A stretch of DNA of 64,000 nucleotides from an uncultured Granulosicoccaceae bacterium (GCA_938007995.1 CALLLW010000001.1:1-64000), one strand, 5' to 3'. Positions 39,421 through 48,928 are shown, numbered from the stretch's first letter. Program-made: numbers and translations. Notes: generated by a model from the letters alone, not told the origin.

Positions 39421-40395
39421 ATGACATTCGCAAGAAAAATAGCAACCGGCCTCGCTGCGTCGGCCCTGTTCGTCAGCACCGCGGCACTGGCAGATTACCC
39501 TGAAAAGCCGGTAAAAATCATGGTCGGTTTCTCTGCCGGCGGTGGTACTGACACCACTGCACGTGGCTTCGCTTCCTATATGCATGAAGCACCTTCCATG
39601 AACGGATTGCCAGCTTACATCGTTAATCTGCCGGGTGCGTCAGGTCAGAAAGCGGCCAACGCAGTACTGGAGGAAGATGCAGACGGTCATACACTATATA
39701 TGATCAACATCGGTACTTTCATTGCCGGTGAGCTCGCCAAAGGTGACGAGCGCCCGTATCACATTCCTGATGATTTCGTGAATCTTGGCTGCGCTTCGCA
39801 GCTGGTTACCTCACTGCAGGTACACGCATCCAACCCTGCACAAAACATGGAAGAATTCATTGCCAATGCGAAAGAGTCTGGCGAAGAAATCACCTGGGGT
39901 ACTTCAGGCGCTGCAACCATGCACGCGACTATCGGCCACATCTTCTTTGATACTCATGGTATCAAGCACAAGAAAGTGCCATTTCAGGGCGGCTCCAAAG
40001 CAAGGGCAGCGTTGGTCTCACAATCAGTTGAGGCGGTTTTTGGTGGTGTGAATACAGTGGTTGGATTTGAAGCAGACATCCGTGCACTGGCATCTGCAGG
40101 CGCAGAGCGTGATCCGATGGCTCCTGATCTGCCAACCTTCAAGGAGCAAGGCACTGACGGTATCGACTTCACTGGTCTGATGTGCCTGTTTGGCAAAAAC
40201 GGTGTACCGGATGAAGTGAAAGAGGACGTTGGCGCTGCAATCGGACACATCGCCGAGCTGAAAGGCTATCAGCGCTATATGTCAGGCAACGATCTGGCCG
40301 CCTTTCATACAGACGGCGAAACTGCTACCAAAGCGCAAGACACTATGTTCAACGTGATGGGCCCGGTAGTTGCCGAGATTATAAAAAACCAATAA
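39421..40395 (+). CDS. tctC: Tripartite tricarboxylate transporter substrate-binding protein (TctC)
   Basis: A periplasmic binding protein of 324 aa. ATG 39421 follows GGAGGA. The signal peptide (MTFARKIATGL... ending ALA) is cleaved before DYPEKPVKIMVGFSAGGGTDTTARG, the typical first strand and carboxylate-binding loop. NLPGASGQKAAN is another family motif. It feeds substrate to TctB-TctA encoded downstream. A hairpin terminator after the gene suggests that the binding protein is made in excess over the permease. Confidence 0.9.
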   Translation: MTFARKIATGLAASALFVSTAALADYPEKPVKIMVGFSAGGGTDTTARGFASYMHEAPSMNGLPAYIVNLPGASGQKAANAVLEEDADGHTLYMINIGTFIAGELAKGDERPYHIPDDFVNLGCASQLVTSLQVHASNPAQNMEEFIANAKESGEEITWGTSGAATMHATIGHIFFDTHGIKHKKVPFQGGSKARAALVSQSVEAVFGGVNTVVGFEADIRALASAGAERDPMAPDLPTFKEQGTDGIDFTGLMCLFGKNGVPDEVKEDVGAAIGHIAELKGYQRYMSGNDLAAFHTDGETATKAQDTMFNVMGPVVAEIIKNQ

Positions 40396-40414
40396 GGCAG
40401 TTGTTTTTATGTAG

Positions 40415-40445
40415 AGGCAAGTCCGCAATCGGGCTTGCCTTTTTC
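40415..40445 (+). terminator. Rho-independent terminator or attenuator after tctC
   Basis: AGGCAAGTCC and GGGCTTGCCT form a 9- to 10-bp stem around GCAATC, followed by TTTTT. It lies about 20 nt after the tctC stop and before tctB, so it should lower tctBA expression relative to tctC. Confidence 0.85.
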
Positions 40446-40498
40446 TATTGTGGTCATCTGATCACAACCACATTGCGGTGATTATTTAGCGATTTCGG

Positions 40499-41023
40499 GT
40501 GCCGGGGGATAAATTGGGCGATCAAAACTATAAGGTCAAAATCGAATACGGCGTTGGCGCCGTTGTGCTGTTGATCGGTGTATTTTTTATCTTTCAGGCA
40601 TTCACTATAGATACGTCACGAGAGTCTATAGGCCCGCGTACTTTGCCAATGACTCTGGCTGTAACACTTGTAATCAGTGGTTTATACCTGGGATTACGCG
40701 CCTACCTTGGCAAGGTGGGTGATATCAAAGAAGGCTACGGCTTCCTTGAAAGCGATGTTAAACGCATCTTTCTGGTAGTTGCCTGCGGAATTTTATTCGT
40801 CTTTACCTTCTGGGGCTTTGGCTATTTTTGTGCAGTCATAGTGACCTTGATCGCTATGCTCTACACGTTTGGTGTGCGCAACTGGCTGGTGATGATCATC
40901 GGCGCTGTGGTACTGGCTGTTATTTTTCAGTGGGTCTTTATGGGAGTCATGCTGTTGAATGACCCTAAAGGAAAAATTGTAGACCTGCGGGAATACACCA
41001 ACCTGATCTCGGGAGTTAAGTAA
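40499..41023 (+). CDS. tctB: Tripartite tricarboxylate transporter small permease subunit (TctB)
   Basis: A 174-aa protein with four membrane helices. GVGAVVLLIGVFFIFQAFTI is followed by GPRTLPMTLAVTLVISGLYLGLRA, the family motif at helix 2. The start is uncertain: GTG 40499 is kept, but TTG 40514 lies just after a GGGGGA and is equally plausible. The inverted TGTGGT...ACCACA around 40450-40473 could be a regulator site. The stop directly abuts the tctA GTG. Confidence 0.85.
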   Translation: MPGDKLGDQNYKVKIEYGVGAVVLLIGVFFIFQAFTIDTSRESIGPRTLPMTLAVTLVISGLYLGLRAYLGKVGDIKEGYGFLESDVKRIFLVVACGILFVFTFWGFGYFCAVIVTLIAMLYTFGVRNWLVMIIGAVVLAVIFQWVFMGVMLLNDPKGKIVDLREYTNLISGVK

Positions 41024-42670
41024 GTGCAGAGCCAGTGTGCAGGAGTACAAGCCTTTTTCGAATCGACCGGTTTTCTGTCGATATTTTTTGATATCTCCTG
41101 CGGCTTTGTCATTCTGTTTAATGACCCGTTCGCTGTGATGTTTGTGGTACTAGCCGCGTTTGTCGGTATTATTTTCGGCGCTCTGCCCGGCCTTACTGCC
41201 GCTGCAGCAATCGCTATGATGCTGCCAATACTGATTGCCTATAACGATGAGATCGGTGGTCTGGCAGGACTCGCGTTTTTATATGTGATTGGTAAATCCG
41301 GTCGTTACGGCGGCTCTATAGCGGCAATCCTGTTTAATACACCGGGCACTGCGGCATCAGCTGCCACCATGCAGGACGGCTACCCGATGACGCTGAAAGG
41401 GCAAGCCGGTAAAGCATTAAAAACCGCCACAGTGTCTTCGGCTTACGGTGATTACTTCGGTGAAATCGTGCTTATTTTCGGTGCAGTATCAATTGCTGCC
41501 TTCACCCGCCAATTCGGACCACCGGAAAACTTTGCAATCTATCTGATGGCATTTGTGGTTATCGGGTCTGTCGTTAGCGATAGCATTATTAAAGGCATAA
41601 TCTCTACCTTGTTTGGTGCGGTAATCGGTTTGATTGGTGAGGACATCATCACCGGTCAGTTCAAAATGACTATGGGCATTGATGAACTTGAATCAGGAAT
41701 GGCATTGGTCCCGCTGTTGATTGGCGTGTTTGTTATCTCTGAAGTGATTATTCAGGCAGAGAAAGCAGCCAAGGTGAAGATGATCGATCTGGCACCAAAC
41801 AAGGTGGAAGATCCAACGGCACACTACTTCACGTGGGCCGAGTTCAAACGCTGTATACCGTTGATGTTCCGCTCTTCAATCTACGGATCATTGATTGGCA
41901 TGATGCCCGGGCTGGGTTCTTCCGTTGCCTGTTTTGTGGCCTACGGTGAAGAAAAACGTAAAGCCAAAAACCGCCATGAATGGGGCACCGGTGTGGTCGA
42001 AGGCGTTGCAGCACCAGAGTCTGCGAATAACGCAGTTTCCGGCCCATCAATGATTCCGCTGTTGACTCTGGGCATACCCGGCTCAACTATCGCTGCTGTT
42101 CTTATTGGTATGTTTCTGGTTAATGGCTTGCAGCCAGGCCCGTCAATCTTTGCAACCGAGCCTCCGCTGTTCATGGGCGGTCAGCTTATCAGCCCGCGTG
42201 AATTTATTTTCGGCATCTTTGCAGCCGGTCTGATTGGTATCGCCTGCTATGCGCTGATCGGGTATTTCGCCGCGCCATATATTGGCCGCGCTATTGCACT
42301 GCTACCCACGCAATACCTGTATCCATTTATTTTTATGACGGCACTGGCAGCAAGTTACTCATCGCGTGCTTCAATCTGGGATGTTGGCTTTGCAATACTG
42401 TTTGGCGTTATCGGTTATGCCATGCGTCGCACCAATTTTTCCGCTGCGGCTTTTATTATTGCTTTTGTATTAACCGCCAGTATGGAAGAGGCTTTTCGTC
42501 AGTCGATGATCATCTCTGATAAAGGCTTCCTGATATTTACCAGTTTCGAATATCAGGGCAAATTCTCATATGCACCGATTTTTCTGATCATTGGCGCATC
42601 GGTAGTCTTGTTCAGAGCGTGGTCAACCTATCGTATAAGCAAGGCAGATAAAGCCGCTGCTGCGGAGTGA
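41024..42670 (+). CDS. tctA: Tripartite tricarboxylate transporter large permease subunit (TctA)
   Basis: A 548-aa, roughly twelve-helix permease. GALPGLTAAAAIAMMLPIL near residue 50, GGSIAAILFNTPGTAASAATMQDGYP near residue 95, and the symmetric second repeat GMMPGLGSSVACFVAYGEEKR and LTLGIPGSTIAAVLIG are the duplicated TctA signatures. GTG 41024 is used because it immediately follows tctB. About 30 extra N-terminal residues precede the usual family start. Confidence 0.9.
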   Translation: MQSQCAGVQAFFESTGFLSIFFDISCGFVILFNDPFAVMFVVLAAFVGIIFGALPGLTAAAAIAMMLPILIAYNDEIGGLAGLAFLYVIGKSGRYGGSIAAILFNTPGTAASAATMQDGYPMTLKGQAGKALKTATVSSAYGDYFGEIVLIFGAVSIAAFTRQFGPPENFAIYLMAFVVIGSVVSDSIIKGIISTLFGAVIGLIGEDIITGQFKMTMGIDELESGMALVPLLIGVFVISEVIIQAEKAAKVKMIDLAPNKVEDPTAHYFTWAEFKRCIPLMFRSSIYGSLIGMMPGLGSSVACFVAYGEEKRKAKNRHEWGTGVVEGVAAPESANNAVSGPSMIPLLTLGIPGSTIAAVLIGMFLVNGLQPGPSIFATEPPLFMGGQLISPREFIFGIFAAGLIGIACYALIGYFAAPYIGRAIALLPTQYLYPFIFMTALAASYSSRASIWDVGFAILFGVIGYAMRRTNFSAAAFIIAFVLTASMEEAFRQSMIISDKGFLIFTSFEYQGKFSYAPIFLIIGASVVLFRAWSTYRISKADKAAAAE

Positions 42671-42700
42671 TACTCTCCGCGCTGCTACATCTGTTTAATT

Positions 42701-43756
42701 ATGGATAGCCGCTATCTATTAATATTTATATTCGGGCTGGCTGGCGGCGTGGCAGCATACGTTATCGGCGCACCAATGCCGTTTATGCTCGGCGGCATTT
42801 TTGGCGCGGCCTGTTTTGTACTCTGGTACGAAAGAGACGGTAAATCGCTACCAAAATTATCACGCTGGGTAAGACTGGTTTCCATGTCGATCATCGGTGC
42901 AGTGATCGGCTCGCGCTTCTCACCGGAGCTGCTCAGTCTGCTGCCACAATTCTGGCTGTCGTGGCTGGCATTGATCCCGTATATTCTGCTGGCCCATGGT
43001 GGCAACTACGCCATTATGCGCGGGCTTGGCCGTTACGAAAAACTGGATGCCTACTTTGCTGCATTGCCCGGCGGCATCATTGACTCGGCAGCATTAGCTG
43101 AAGAAGCCGGTGCAGACTTACGTGTGGTGACTGCTCAACATTTCATACGCATCATCATTGTTGTTAGTTCAGTACCTTTATTATTTTTATTCATCCGGGG
43201 GGATGCAGTGGGCTCTCTTGCCGGTGAGTCGATGGCGAGCAGCGATTATGATGTGATAGATGTTTTATCAATTCTGGCCATCGCGCTTACCGGTCTTGCT
43301 TTTGGCAGAATGACAAAGCTACCGGTATCCCACATGCTGGGCCCACTGCTGTTTGCACTGGTGTTGTCTGTAGGCGGTGTTGTCAGCATTGATATCCCAC
43401 CCTGGCTGAGCCATTCGGCGCAGTATGTTGTCGGTACTGCACTAGGTGCGCAGTTTTCAGGTGTATCCCGCAAACTGCTTGTACGCGGCCTTGGCATGGG
43501 CTTACTGGCAGGCGCTTATATGCTTTGCCTGGCCGGATTCTTTGCAGGGATACTCGTCAGGTTTGTACCGGCAGAGTTCGAAGCACTGTTTATCAGCTTC
43601 ACCGCCGGCGGGTTGGCTGAAATGAGTTTGATCGCATTGTCACTGAACTTTAATCCGGTGGTGGTAGCACTTCATCACCTGATTCGAATACTGCTGACCG
43701 TGTACATCGGTAACTTTCTGTCACGCCGCGTGTTCAAACTGGTACCACCTGCGTAG
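42701..43756 (+). CDS. AbrB-family membrane protein
   Basis: A 351-aa polytopic protein made of two related halves, each with the AbrB duplicated motif: GAPMPFMLGGIFGAACF near residue 25 and LPVSHMLGPLLFALVLS near residue 210. LPGGIIDSAALAEEAGAD and TAGGLAEMSLIALSLNFNP are matching segments in each half. AbrB proteins are poorly characterised and often sit beside TTT transporters or in acid-catabolic operons. It follows tctA by 30 bp and is probably co-transcribed. Confidence 0.82.
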   Translation: MDSRYLLIFIFGLAGGVAAYVIGAPMPFMLGGIFGAACFVLWYERDGKSLPKLSRWVRLVSMSIIGAVIGSRFSPELLSLLPQFWLSWLALIPYILLAHGGNYAIMRGLGRYEKLDAYFAALPGGIIDSAALAEEAGADLRVVTAQHFIRIIIVVSSVPLLFLFIRGDAVGSLAGESMASSDYDVIDVLSILAIALTGLAFGRMTKLPVSHMLGPLLFALVLSVGGVVSIDIPPWLSHSAQYVVGTALGAQFSGVSRKLLVRGLGMGLLAGAYMLCLAGFFAGILVRFVPAEFEALFISFTAGGLAEMSLIALSLNFNPVVVALHHLIRILLTVYIGNFLSRRVFKLVPPA

Positions 43757-43777
43757 CAGCGATGACTCAATACTTTG

Positions 43778-44599
43778 TCAGGTAACAGTGTCTATATCGG
43801 GCACTGTTGGTACGCCGTTTCGTATTACATTTGCCAGACTCTCAACTGTAGATCGGGTCATAAGCGACTCAAGCCCGAGCTCAGCCAACTGTTCAACTGA
43901 AGCCTGCATTTCATGGAACCGTCTTTGCGCATGGATGCCCGTACCACGCACCAGTCTCTGCAGCATTTTTTCATCCATGGCGGTAAATTCATCAACAAGG
44001 TTTTTCCATAACCACTGTTCGCATCCGGCATTTTCAGCGCCTTCAAGTGATTCAATCAACAGAGCCGCCAAACCTTTTACAACAACACTCCTGAGTAACT
44101 TGCGTTGTGCGGCATCACCGGCATGATCACTGACCACTTCTGCAGGCATACCGAAGCCAGTCATCAGCTCTTTTAAATGCAGAGCTCCATCACCGGCGAA
44201 CATTGAAGGTGTGCGAACACCATTACCCGGCACCATTGCCATTAATGCAACATCACAAAAACGAAAGCCCGCCCGATCAGCAGTGACGGCAAGCTGTCTT
44301 TTCAGCGCTGCACTGGCACTGGCAAAATCTGCATAGACAGCGGTTTGAGGTATCTCATCGATCGCCTGCTCCAATGCAGTTGTGGCGTCGACGGACGCGG
44401 TAAAAGACAGTACATAATCGGCACCGGAGACAGCTTGCTGAGCATTCGCATGCCGGCTTACACCTGCAGGTGTTTTCACATCTGCAGGATCGTATGCTGC
44501 AATTTCAATGTCGAGCTTGTCTGAACCCGCTGTTTGCAGGATATCTGCTGCGATCAGGCTGCCGGCCTCGCCAAGGCCGAAAATAGCGATTTTGGTCAT
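43778..44599 (-). CDS. DUF1932 / 6-phosphogluconate dehydrogenase-like NAD-binding protein
   Basis: A 273-aa dehydrogenase of the beta-hydroxyacid dehydrogenase fold. The Rossmann motif IAIFGLGEAGSLIAADI is at the N-terminus. FCDVALMAMVPGNGVRTPS lies near the catalytic-domain boundary, and the C-terminal half is the helical DUF1932 domain (AQRKLLRSVVVKGLAALLIE with the expected Lys). ATG 44599 is chosen over 44632 because the Rossmann strand then begins at residue 2. It is divergent from the crotonase gene and probably part of the organic-acid region. Confidence 0.85.
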   Translation of the reverse strand: MTKIAIFGLGEAGSLIAADILQTAGSDKLDIEIAAYDPADVKTPAGVSRHANAQQAVSGADYVLSFTASVDATTALEQAIDEIPQTAVYADFASASAALKRQLAVTADRAGFRFCDVALMAMVPGNGVRTPSMFAGDGALHLKELMTGFGMPAEVVSDHAGDAAQRKLLRSVVVKGLAALLIESLEGAENAGCEQWLWKNLVDEFTAMDEKMLQRLVRGTGIHAQRRFHEMQASVEQLAELGLESLMTRSTVESLANVIRNGVPTVPDIDTVT

Positions 44600-44643
44600 T
44601 GTATTATTCTGTACCGGACTTCCGTGCTGCAATGATACTCCTG

Positions 44644-44670
44644 TTGATCGAATCAGAAACTATCTATAAT
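44644..44670 (+). promoter_or_regulatory. Possible promoter of the crotonase gene
   Basis: A consensus TATAAT at 44665-44670 lies 42 nt before the ATG at 44712. The best -35 is TTGATC (44644-44649) with a short 15-bp spacer, so the -35 assignment is weak. Confidence 0.4.
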
Positions 44671-44711
44671 TACGCACAGACGCTCAAATAAAAGCCATGA
44701 GAAAACACATA

Positions 44712-45518
44712 ATGAATGATCTTGCTTTAGCCACCGATAAAATACAGGCAAAACTCGACGGCGCAACCGGACATATAATTTTTAACAACCCGGAACGCTA
44801 CAATGCTGTATCCCTTGAAATGTGGGATGCGGTCGATCACGCACTTTCTGCATTCGCTGCCGATGATCAGGTTCGAGTTGTCGTGTTATCCGGCGCCGGT
44901 GGCAAGGCCTTTGTATCTGGTGCAGACATCTCTAAATTTGAAAAAGAACGCGGCTCTAAAGACGCCACAGAACACTACAATGCTCGATTAAAAGTGGTCT
45001 ACGAGCTGATCGAAAATTACCCTAAACCGACAATCGCTATGGTCAACGGCCATTGCATCGGCGGTGGTTTAAACCTTGCCGCCTGTACCGACTTTCGAAT
45101 TGCATCAACCAAGTCACGATTTGCCATGCCAGCTGCAAAACTGGCACTGGGTTATCCGTTTGACGCGATCCGCCGCTTAGTCAATGCGGTCGGCGCTGCC
45201 TCTGCCAAACAACTGATGTTCACTGCCAAATCCATAGATGCAGAGACTGCACTCAGGCTTGGATTGATTCAGGAAACTGTTGCAGAGGATGAGCTGGAAA
45301 CGCGTGTTACAGAGCTGGCAGAAACCATTTCAGCCAATGCACCGCTCACGGTTCGAGCAATGAAATACATTGCAACCCAGGTGATGCAATCTGATCCAGC
45401 AAAACGGGATCTCGCTAAATGCGATGAAATGGTCGCTGCGTGCTTTGCGTCAGAAGATTATATTGAAGGTCGCAAAGCTTTTATGGAAAAGCGTAAACCT
45501 GAATTTAAAGGCTTGTGA
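44712..45518 (+). CDS. Crotonase-fold protein lacking both hydratase glutamates
   Basis: A 268-aa enoyl-CoA hydratase/isomerase family protein. The oxyanion-hole segments are clear (KAFVSGADISKFEK and MVNGHCIGGGLNLAACTDF). At the two positions where true hydratases have Glu (GGGCEL and the PE motif), this protein has Asn (GGGLNL) and Ala (MPAAKLAL). It is therefore unlikely to be an ordinary hydratase and may be an isomerase, decarboxylase or hydrolase of an acyl-CoA. ATG 44712 follows GAGAAA; ATG 44697 is in frame but has no ribosome-binding site. Confidence 0.85.
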   Translation: MNDLALATDKIQAKLDGATGHIIFNNPERYNAVSLEMWDAVDHALSAFAADDQVRVVVLSGAGGKAFVSGADISKFEKERGSKDATEHYNARLKVVYELIENYPKPTIAMVNGHCIGGGLNLAACTDFRIASTKSRFAMPAAKLALGYPFDAIRRLVNAVGAASAKQLMFTAKSIDAETALRLGLIQETVAEDELETRVTELAETISANAPLTVRAMKYIATQVMQSDPAKRDLAKCDEMVAACFASEDYIEGRKAFMEKRKPEFKGL

Positions 45519-45547
45519 TTATTCAGGAGATTAATCAGGCCGCGTTA

Positions 45548-46279
45548 CTACAATTCACGTCGGGCTTTATTTATCCACTCAGAGTGCAAGTTTCGATAGT
45601 GCTTCGGGGATAAATCTGCTTTATCAATAATCTGCTTAAACAGCACATTTGCTCGATCAGACTTTCCGGTCTTTTGCAGCAATTTTGCGAAACGATAAGT
45701 CGGTTCAGGACCGGTGTAGTAGTTAATCAGCGTTTCGTATTCTTCTGTTGCACCACTGATATCATTCAGCTCAGCCAGTGTACGCGCATACAATAAATGC
45801 GCGTCCTGATTTTTGTAATCGGGGTTATTTGCTATCAGTGTATCAAGCGTGTTTTTTGCCTGATCGAATTGCTGCAATTCAAATCGTGCATGAGCCAGCT
45901 TGCGCATGATATCCGGATTATTTTCGTTATGGCCGGTCAGTGCGCCATGATAGAGGTCTGCAGCTTCAGCGTACTCTTCGCGTTCACAATGAAGATCTGC
46001 AAGGTTGCATGCGCTTTGCGCCGACTTTGACAATGTGTAGTCTCGTTTTGCCTCGTCAAAAGTACGGCCTTGATTCAGTGTTTTTGTGATCGTATTGGTG
46101 AACATGCGTGATGTTCTGCCTTGCACAAGACCGGGTAACACTTCAACCGCCAGGTAGGCAAGAACACCAATGCCGGGCAATGCCAACAGCACCATAATCC
46201 ACAATTGACTACGATCGGTTTTAACAACATGCACGATAGCGACAATTGAAAACAGCAGTGATATTCCAATAAACGGCAT
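45548..46279 (-). CDS. Membrane-anchored TPR protein
   Basis: A 243-aa protein. Two N-terminal membrane helices (about residues 3-20 and 27-50) have the PLDc_N look (IVHVVKTDRSQLWIMVLLALPGIGVLAY). The rest is helical repeats of TPR type: DLHCEREEYAEAADLYHGAL, KLAHARFELQQFDQAKNTLD and LARTLAEL-like turns. It is probably a scaffold at the inner membrane; partners are unknown. It is convergent with the crotonase gene. Confidence 0.78.
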   Translation of the reverse strand: MPFIGISLLFSIVAIVHVVKTDRSQLWIMVLLALPGIGVLAYLAVEVLPGLVQGRTSRMFTNTITKTLNQGRTFDEAKRDYTLSKSAQSACNLADLHCEREEYAEAADLYHGALTGHNENNPDIMRKLAHARFELQQFDQAKNTLDTLIANNPDYKNQDAHLLYARTLAELNDISGATEEYETLINYYTGPEPTYRFAKLLQKTGKSDRANVLFKQIIDKADLSPKHYRNLHSEWINKARREL

Positions 46280-46385
46280 GACATCCTCACTTTTAATTCG
46301 TGGTGCTAAAATTCACCTGTTTGCAGTTAGTTATAGATCCACGGGCGCGCCAACTCAACGTCCGCCGGGGGCTTTTTAAGCCCGC

Positions 46386-47138
46386 TCACACAACTACTCC
46401 ACCATTAACCTGTAACAGCTGGCCGTTAACAAACCCGGCTTTATCACTCGCCAGATAACATACCATTTCACCGATATCATCCGGCGCACCCAGTTTACCT
46501 GCCGGATGTTGACTCTTCAGCGATGCATACTGCTGCATATCTTCATGCTCACTATCTGCAACGATAGTCCCAGGTGAAACAATGTTTGCGGTGATACCGT
46601 TTTTTGCATACTCGCGGGCAATGGATCTGGTAAGCCCCAATGATGCATGTTTAGAGATACTGACTGCCGACTTACCGGTGTAGCCTTGATGCGCATTCAT
46701 GCCGGTGAAGTTAATGACCCTGCCCCAGTTGTTGTTTATCATGCCCGGCAGACACGCGCGGGCTAACCACCAGGCAGCCTGGAAGTTCACATTCATCACC
46801 CGGGTGAAATCGGCCTCATCATCATTTATTAAGTCAAACGACGGGCGAATAGCCGCGTTGTTCACCAGAATATCAATCGTGCCGAAGTGTTTAATACCTT
46901 GCTCTGCGATTGACTGCACCTGCTCCCGGGTTCCCACATCACCCATCGCGATTAATACATCAACACCGGTTGAACGAATCTCTTTTGCAACTGACTCACA
47001 GGCTGCACGATCCGAAGACCCGTTGAGGACGATATTCGTGCCGCTATCTGCAAGCTTCAATGCTATCGATCGACCAATATTACGGCCGGAGCCGGTAATC
47101 AGCGCAGTACGTCGTTGCTTTGTCGTTGTTTTTGTCAC
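46386..47138 (-). CDS. SDR-fold protein without the catalytic Ser and Tyr
   Basis: A 250-aa short-chain dehydrogenase fold. The NAD(P) motif TGSGRNIGRSIALKLA and LVNNAAIRPSF are normal. Aligned to FabG over GRVINFTGMNAHQGYTGKSA, the active-site Ser becomes Gly (TG) and the Tyr of YxxxK becomes Val (VSISK); the Lys remains. It is therefore either a non-classical reductase or a pseudo-enzyme. It lies just downstream of the second CoA-transferase on the same strand. Confidence 0.85.
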   Translation of the reverse strand: MTKTTTKQRRTALITGSGRNIGRSIALKLADSGTNIVLNGSSDRAACESVAKEIRSTGVDVLIAMGDVGTREQVQSIAEQGIKHFGTIDILVNNAAIRPSFDLINDDEADFTRVMNVNFQAAWWLARACLPGMINNNWGRVINFTGMNAHQGYTGKSAVSISKHASLGLTRSIAREYAKNGITANIVSPGTIVADSEHEDMQQYASLKSQHPAGKLGAPDDIGEMVCYLASDKAGFVNGQLLQVNGGVVV

Positions 47139-47186
47139 TGTTTTATACGAGTAGCTTTTCTATATGTGAGATGGGATTTAGTAGGA

Positions 47187-48380
47187 CTAAATAATATGTT
47201 CTTTAAGCATTCTTTCGATGTCTTCTTCCTCAATACCAAGCTCAAGCAGAATATCTTTGGTATCGCGGCCGCGCTCAGGCGGAGCCACTTTGATACTGCT
47301 TGGTGTGCGATCCAGTACCACTGGCTGATTGATCAATGAGATCTCTCCCATTACTTCAGACGTAACAGCACTGCTCATATTAAGATGCTGTACCTGAGGA
47401 TCAGCAAAAGTTTTATCGATGGTATAAATCGGACCACAGGGCACACCGGCTTCAGTAAACGTTTTAATCCACTCATCACTGGTTCGATCTTTTGTGATCT
47501 CACTGATCTGGCTATTCAGTTGATCGCGATTGTTTGAGCGAAGTTCTGCGTCTTTGTAATCAGCGTGATTCTGCCATTCCTCCCTGCCTACCGATTGACA
47601 GAACCGGCCCCACGTTGCCTCGCCTGCCACAGCAATATTGATATAACCATCTTTGGTTTCAAACACACCAGTGGGAATACTTGTTGGATGATTATTGCCA
47701 GCCTGCTTCGGTACCTGCTCGCTAACGGTCCAGCGTGCAGCCTGAAAATCCAGCATGGCGATCATCGCCTGCAGCAGTGACGTATGCAGCCACTGCCCTT
47801 TGCCGGAGCGTTCGCGTTCATATAGCGCCAGTAAGATACCCTGCGCACAGAAATGCCCGGCGCAAAGATCAGCTATTGGAATACCCACTCGCATCGGCCC
47901 CTCACCCGGAGCACCGGTAATTGACATCAGCCCGCCCATGCCCTGTGCCACCTGATCAAAGCCCGGTCGTTTTGCATATGGGCCGGTTTGACCAAACCCG
48001 GAAATACTTGCGTAGATCAAGCGCTGATTTGATTTAGACAAGGTCTCATAATCAATGCCCAGCCGCTGTTTTACATCGGGCCGGAAGTTCTCAACAATGA
48101 CATCCGCTGTGTCTGCGAGTTTTTTGAATAGCGCCATACCTTCTTCATTTTTCAGATTCAGTGTGATGCTGCGTTTATTGCGTTGCAGATTTTGAAAATC
48201 CGCAGTGTGACGTGCAGCCCCGAGCGCACCGTCCGGTTCCAGTGCTTCCGGTTGCTCAATCTTTATGACATCAGCCCCCCAGTCTGCGAGTTGCCTGACT
48301 GCAGTCGGACCGGAGCGCACACGAGTCAGATCAAGTACGCGGACATTCTCAAGCACAGAGGATGCAGGTTGATAAGGCAT
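47187..48380 (-). CDS. CaiB/BaiF (family III) CoA-transferase
   Basis: A 397-aa family III CoA-transferase. ATG 48380 (MPYQPASS) is preferred to 48422 because homology starts at LENVRVLDLTRVRSGPTAVRQL. GADVIKIEQPE, the ASISGFGQTGPYAKRPGFDQVAQG segment with the catalytic Asp, and a C-terminal GRDTKDILLELG motif are typical. The RSGP (rather than AGP) in the first motif resembles the succinyl-CoA-dependent transferase subgroup. The substrate is unknown. The SDR-fold gene follows 48 bp downstream. Confidence 0.87.
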   Translation of the reverse strand: MPYQPASSVLENVRVLDLTRVRSGPTAVRQLADWGADVIKIEQPEALEPDGALGAARHTADFQNLQRNKRSITLNLKNEEGMALFKKLADTADVIVENFRPDVKQRLGIDYETLSKSNQRLIYASISGFGQTGPYAKRPGFDQVAQGMGGLMSITGAPGEGPMRVGIPIADLCAGHFCAQGILLALYERERSGKGQWLHTSLLQAMIAMLDFQAARWTVSEQVPKQAGNNHPTSIPTGVFETKDGYINIAVAGEATWGRFCQSVGREEWQNHADYKDAELRSNNRDQLNSQISEITKDRTSDEWIKTFTEAGVPCGPIYTIDKTFADPQVQHLNMSSAVTSEVMGEISLINQPVVLDRTPSSIKVAPPERGRDTKDILLELGIEEEDIERMLKEHII

Positions 48381-48577
48381 ATTTTCCAGACTCCTTATTT
48401 TGATCCGGATATCGTACCGCACATCGCTGGTTCATGCAGATATCCGGCATCACCGGGACATCGCTCGTCCATGAATCGCTGAGTAAGCCCAAATCTACGG
48501 TTGAGCACACACCGTTCGTAAAAAAAACGCCATTTTATGATATACATACCGTCAGAGCTGGATAAGGAGCCTGAGTG

Positions 48578-48928
48578 ATGTCAGACAATCTCGATAAGCT
48601 CGTTGCCTCAGCAAGAGCTGACTACGAAAAACGCGAAGACGGTTATCGCCAACGGGCGTTAAAGATGTACCCGTGGGTATGTGGCCGATGCATGCGGGAG
48701 TTTGATCAAAGCAATCTGCGCGAGCTGACCGTTCATCATCGTGATCATAATCATGACAACAACCCACCGGACGGTTCAAACTGGGAACTACTTTGCGTGT
48801 TCTGTCACGACAATGAACACCAGCGTTTTGTTGAACAGATTACCTATGGCGAAGATACCGCAGCGGTTACCACACACAACCCGTTTGCAGACCTGAAGTC
48901 AATGATGGATAAAAGCAAAGACAGCTAG
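48578..48928 (+). CDS. yajD: YajD-like HNH nuclease
   Basis: A 116-aa HNH-family protein. The zinc-binding pair WVCGRCMREF and LLCVFCHDNEH bracket the catalytic ELTVHHRDHNHDNNPPDGSNWE. The pattern matches the small YajD family. ATG 48578 lies 8 nt after AAGGAG; GTG 48575 directly before it is less likely. It probably acts on nucleic acid; its biological role is not established. Confidence 0.85.
   Translation: MSDNLDKLVASARADYEKREDGYRQRALKMYPWVCGRCMREFDQSNLRELTVHHRDHNHDNNPPDGSNWELLCVFCHDNEHQRFVEQITYGEDTAAVTTHNPFADLKSMMDKSKDS

Noticed and set aside
46386-48380. Complete carnitine or oxalate pathway assigned from the CaiB-type genes
   Set aside because: Family III CoA-transferases act on many acids and no diagnostic partner enzyme is present, so no pathway name is given.
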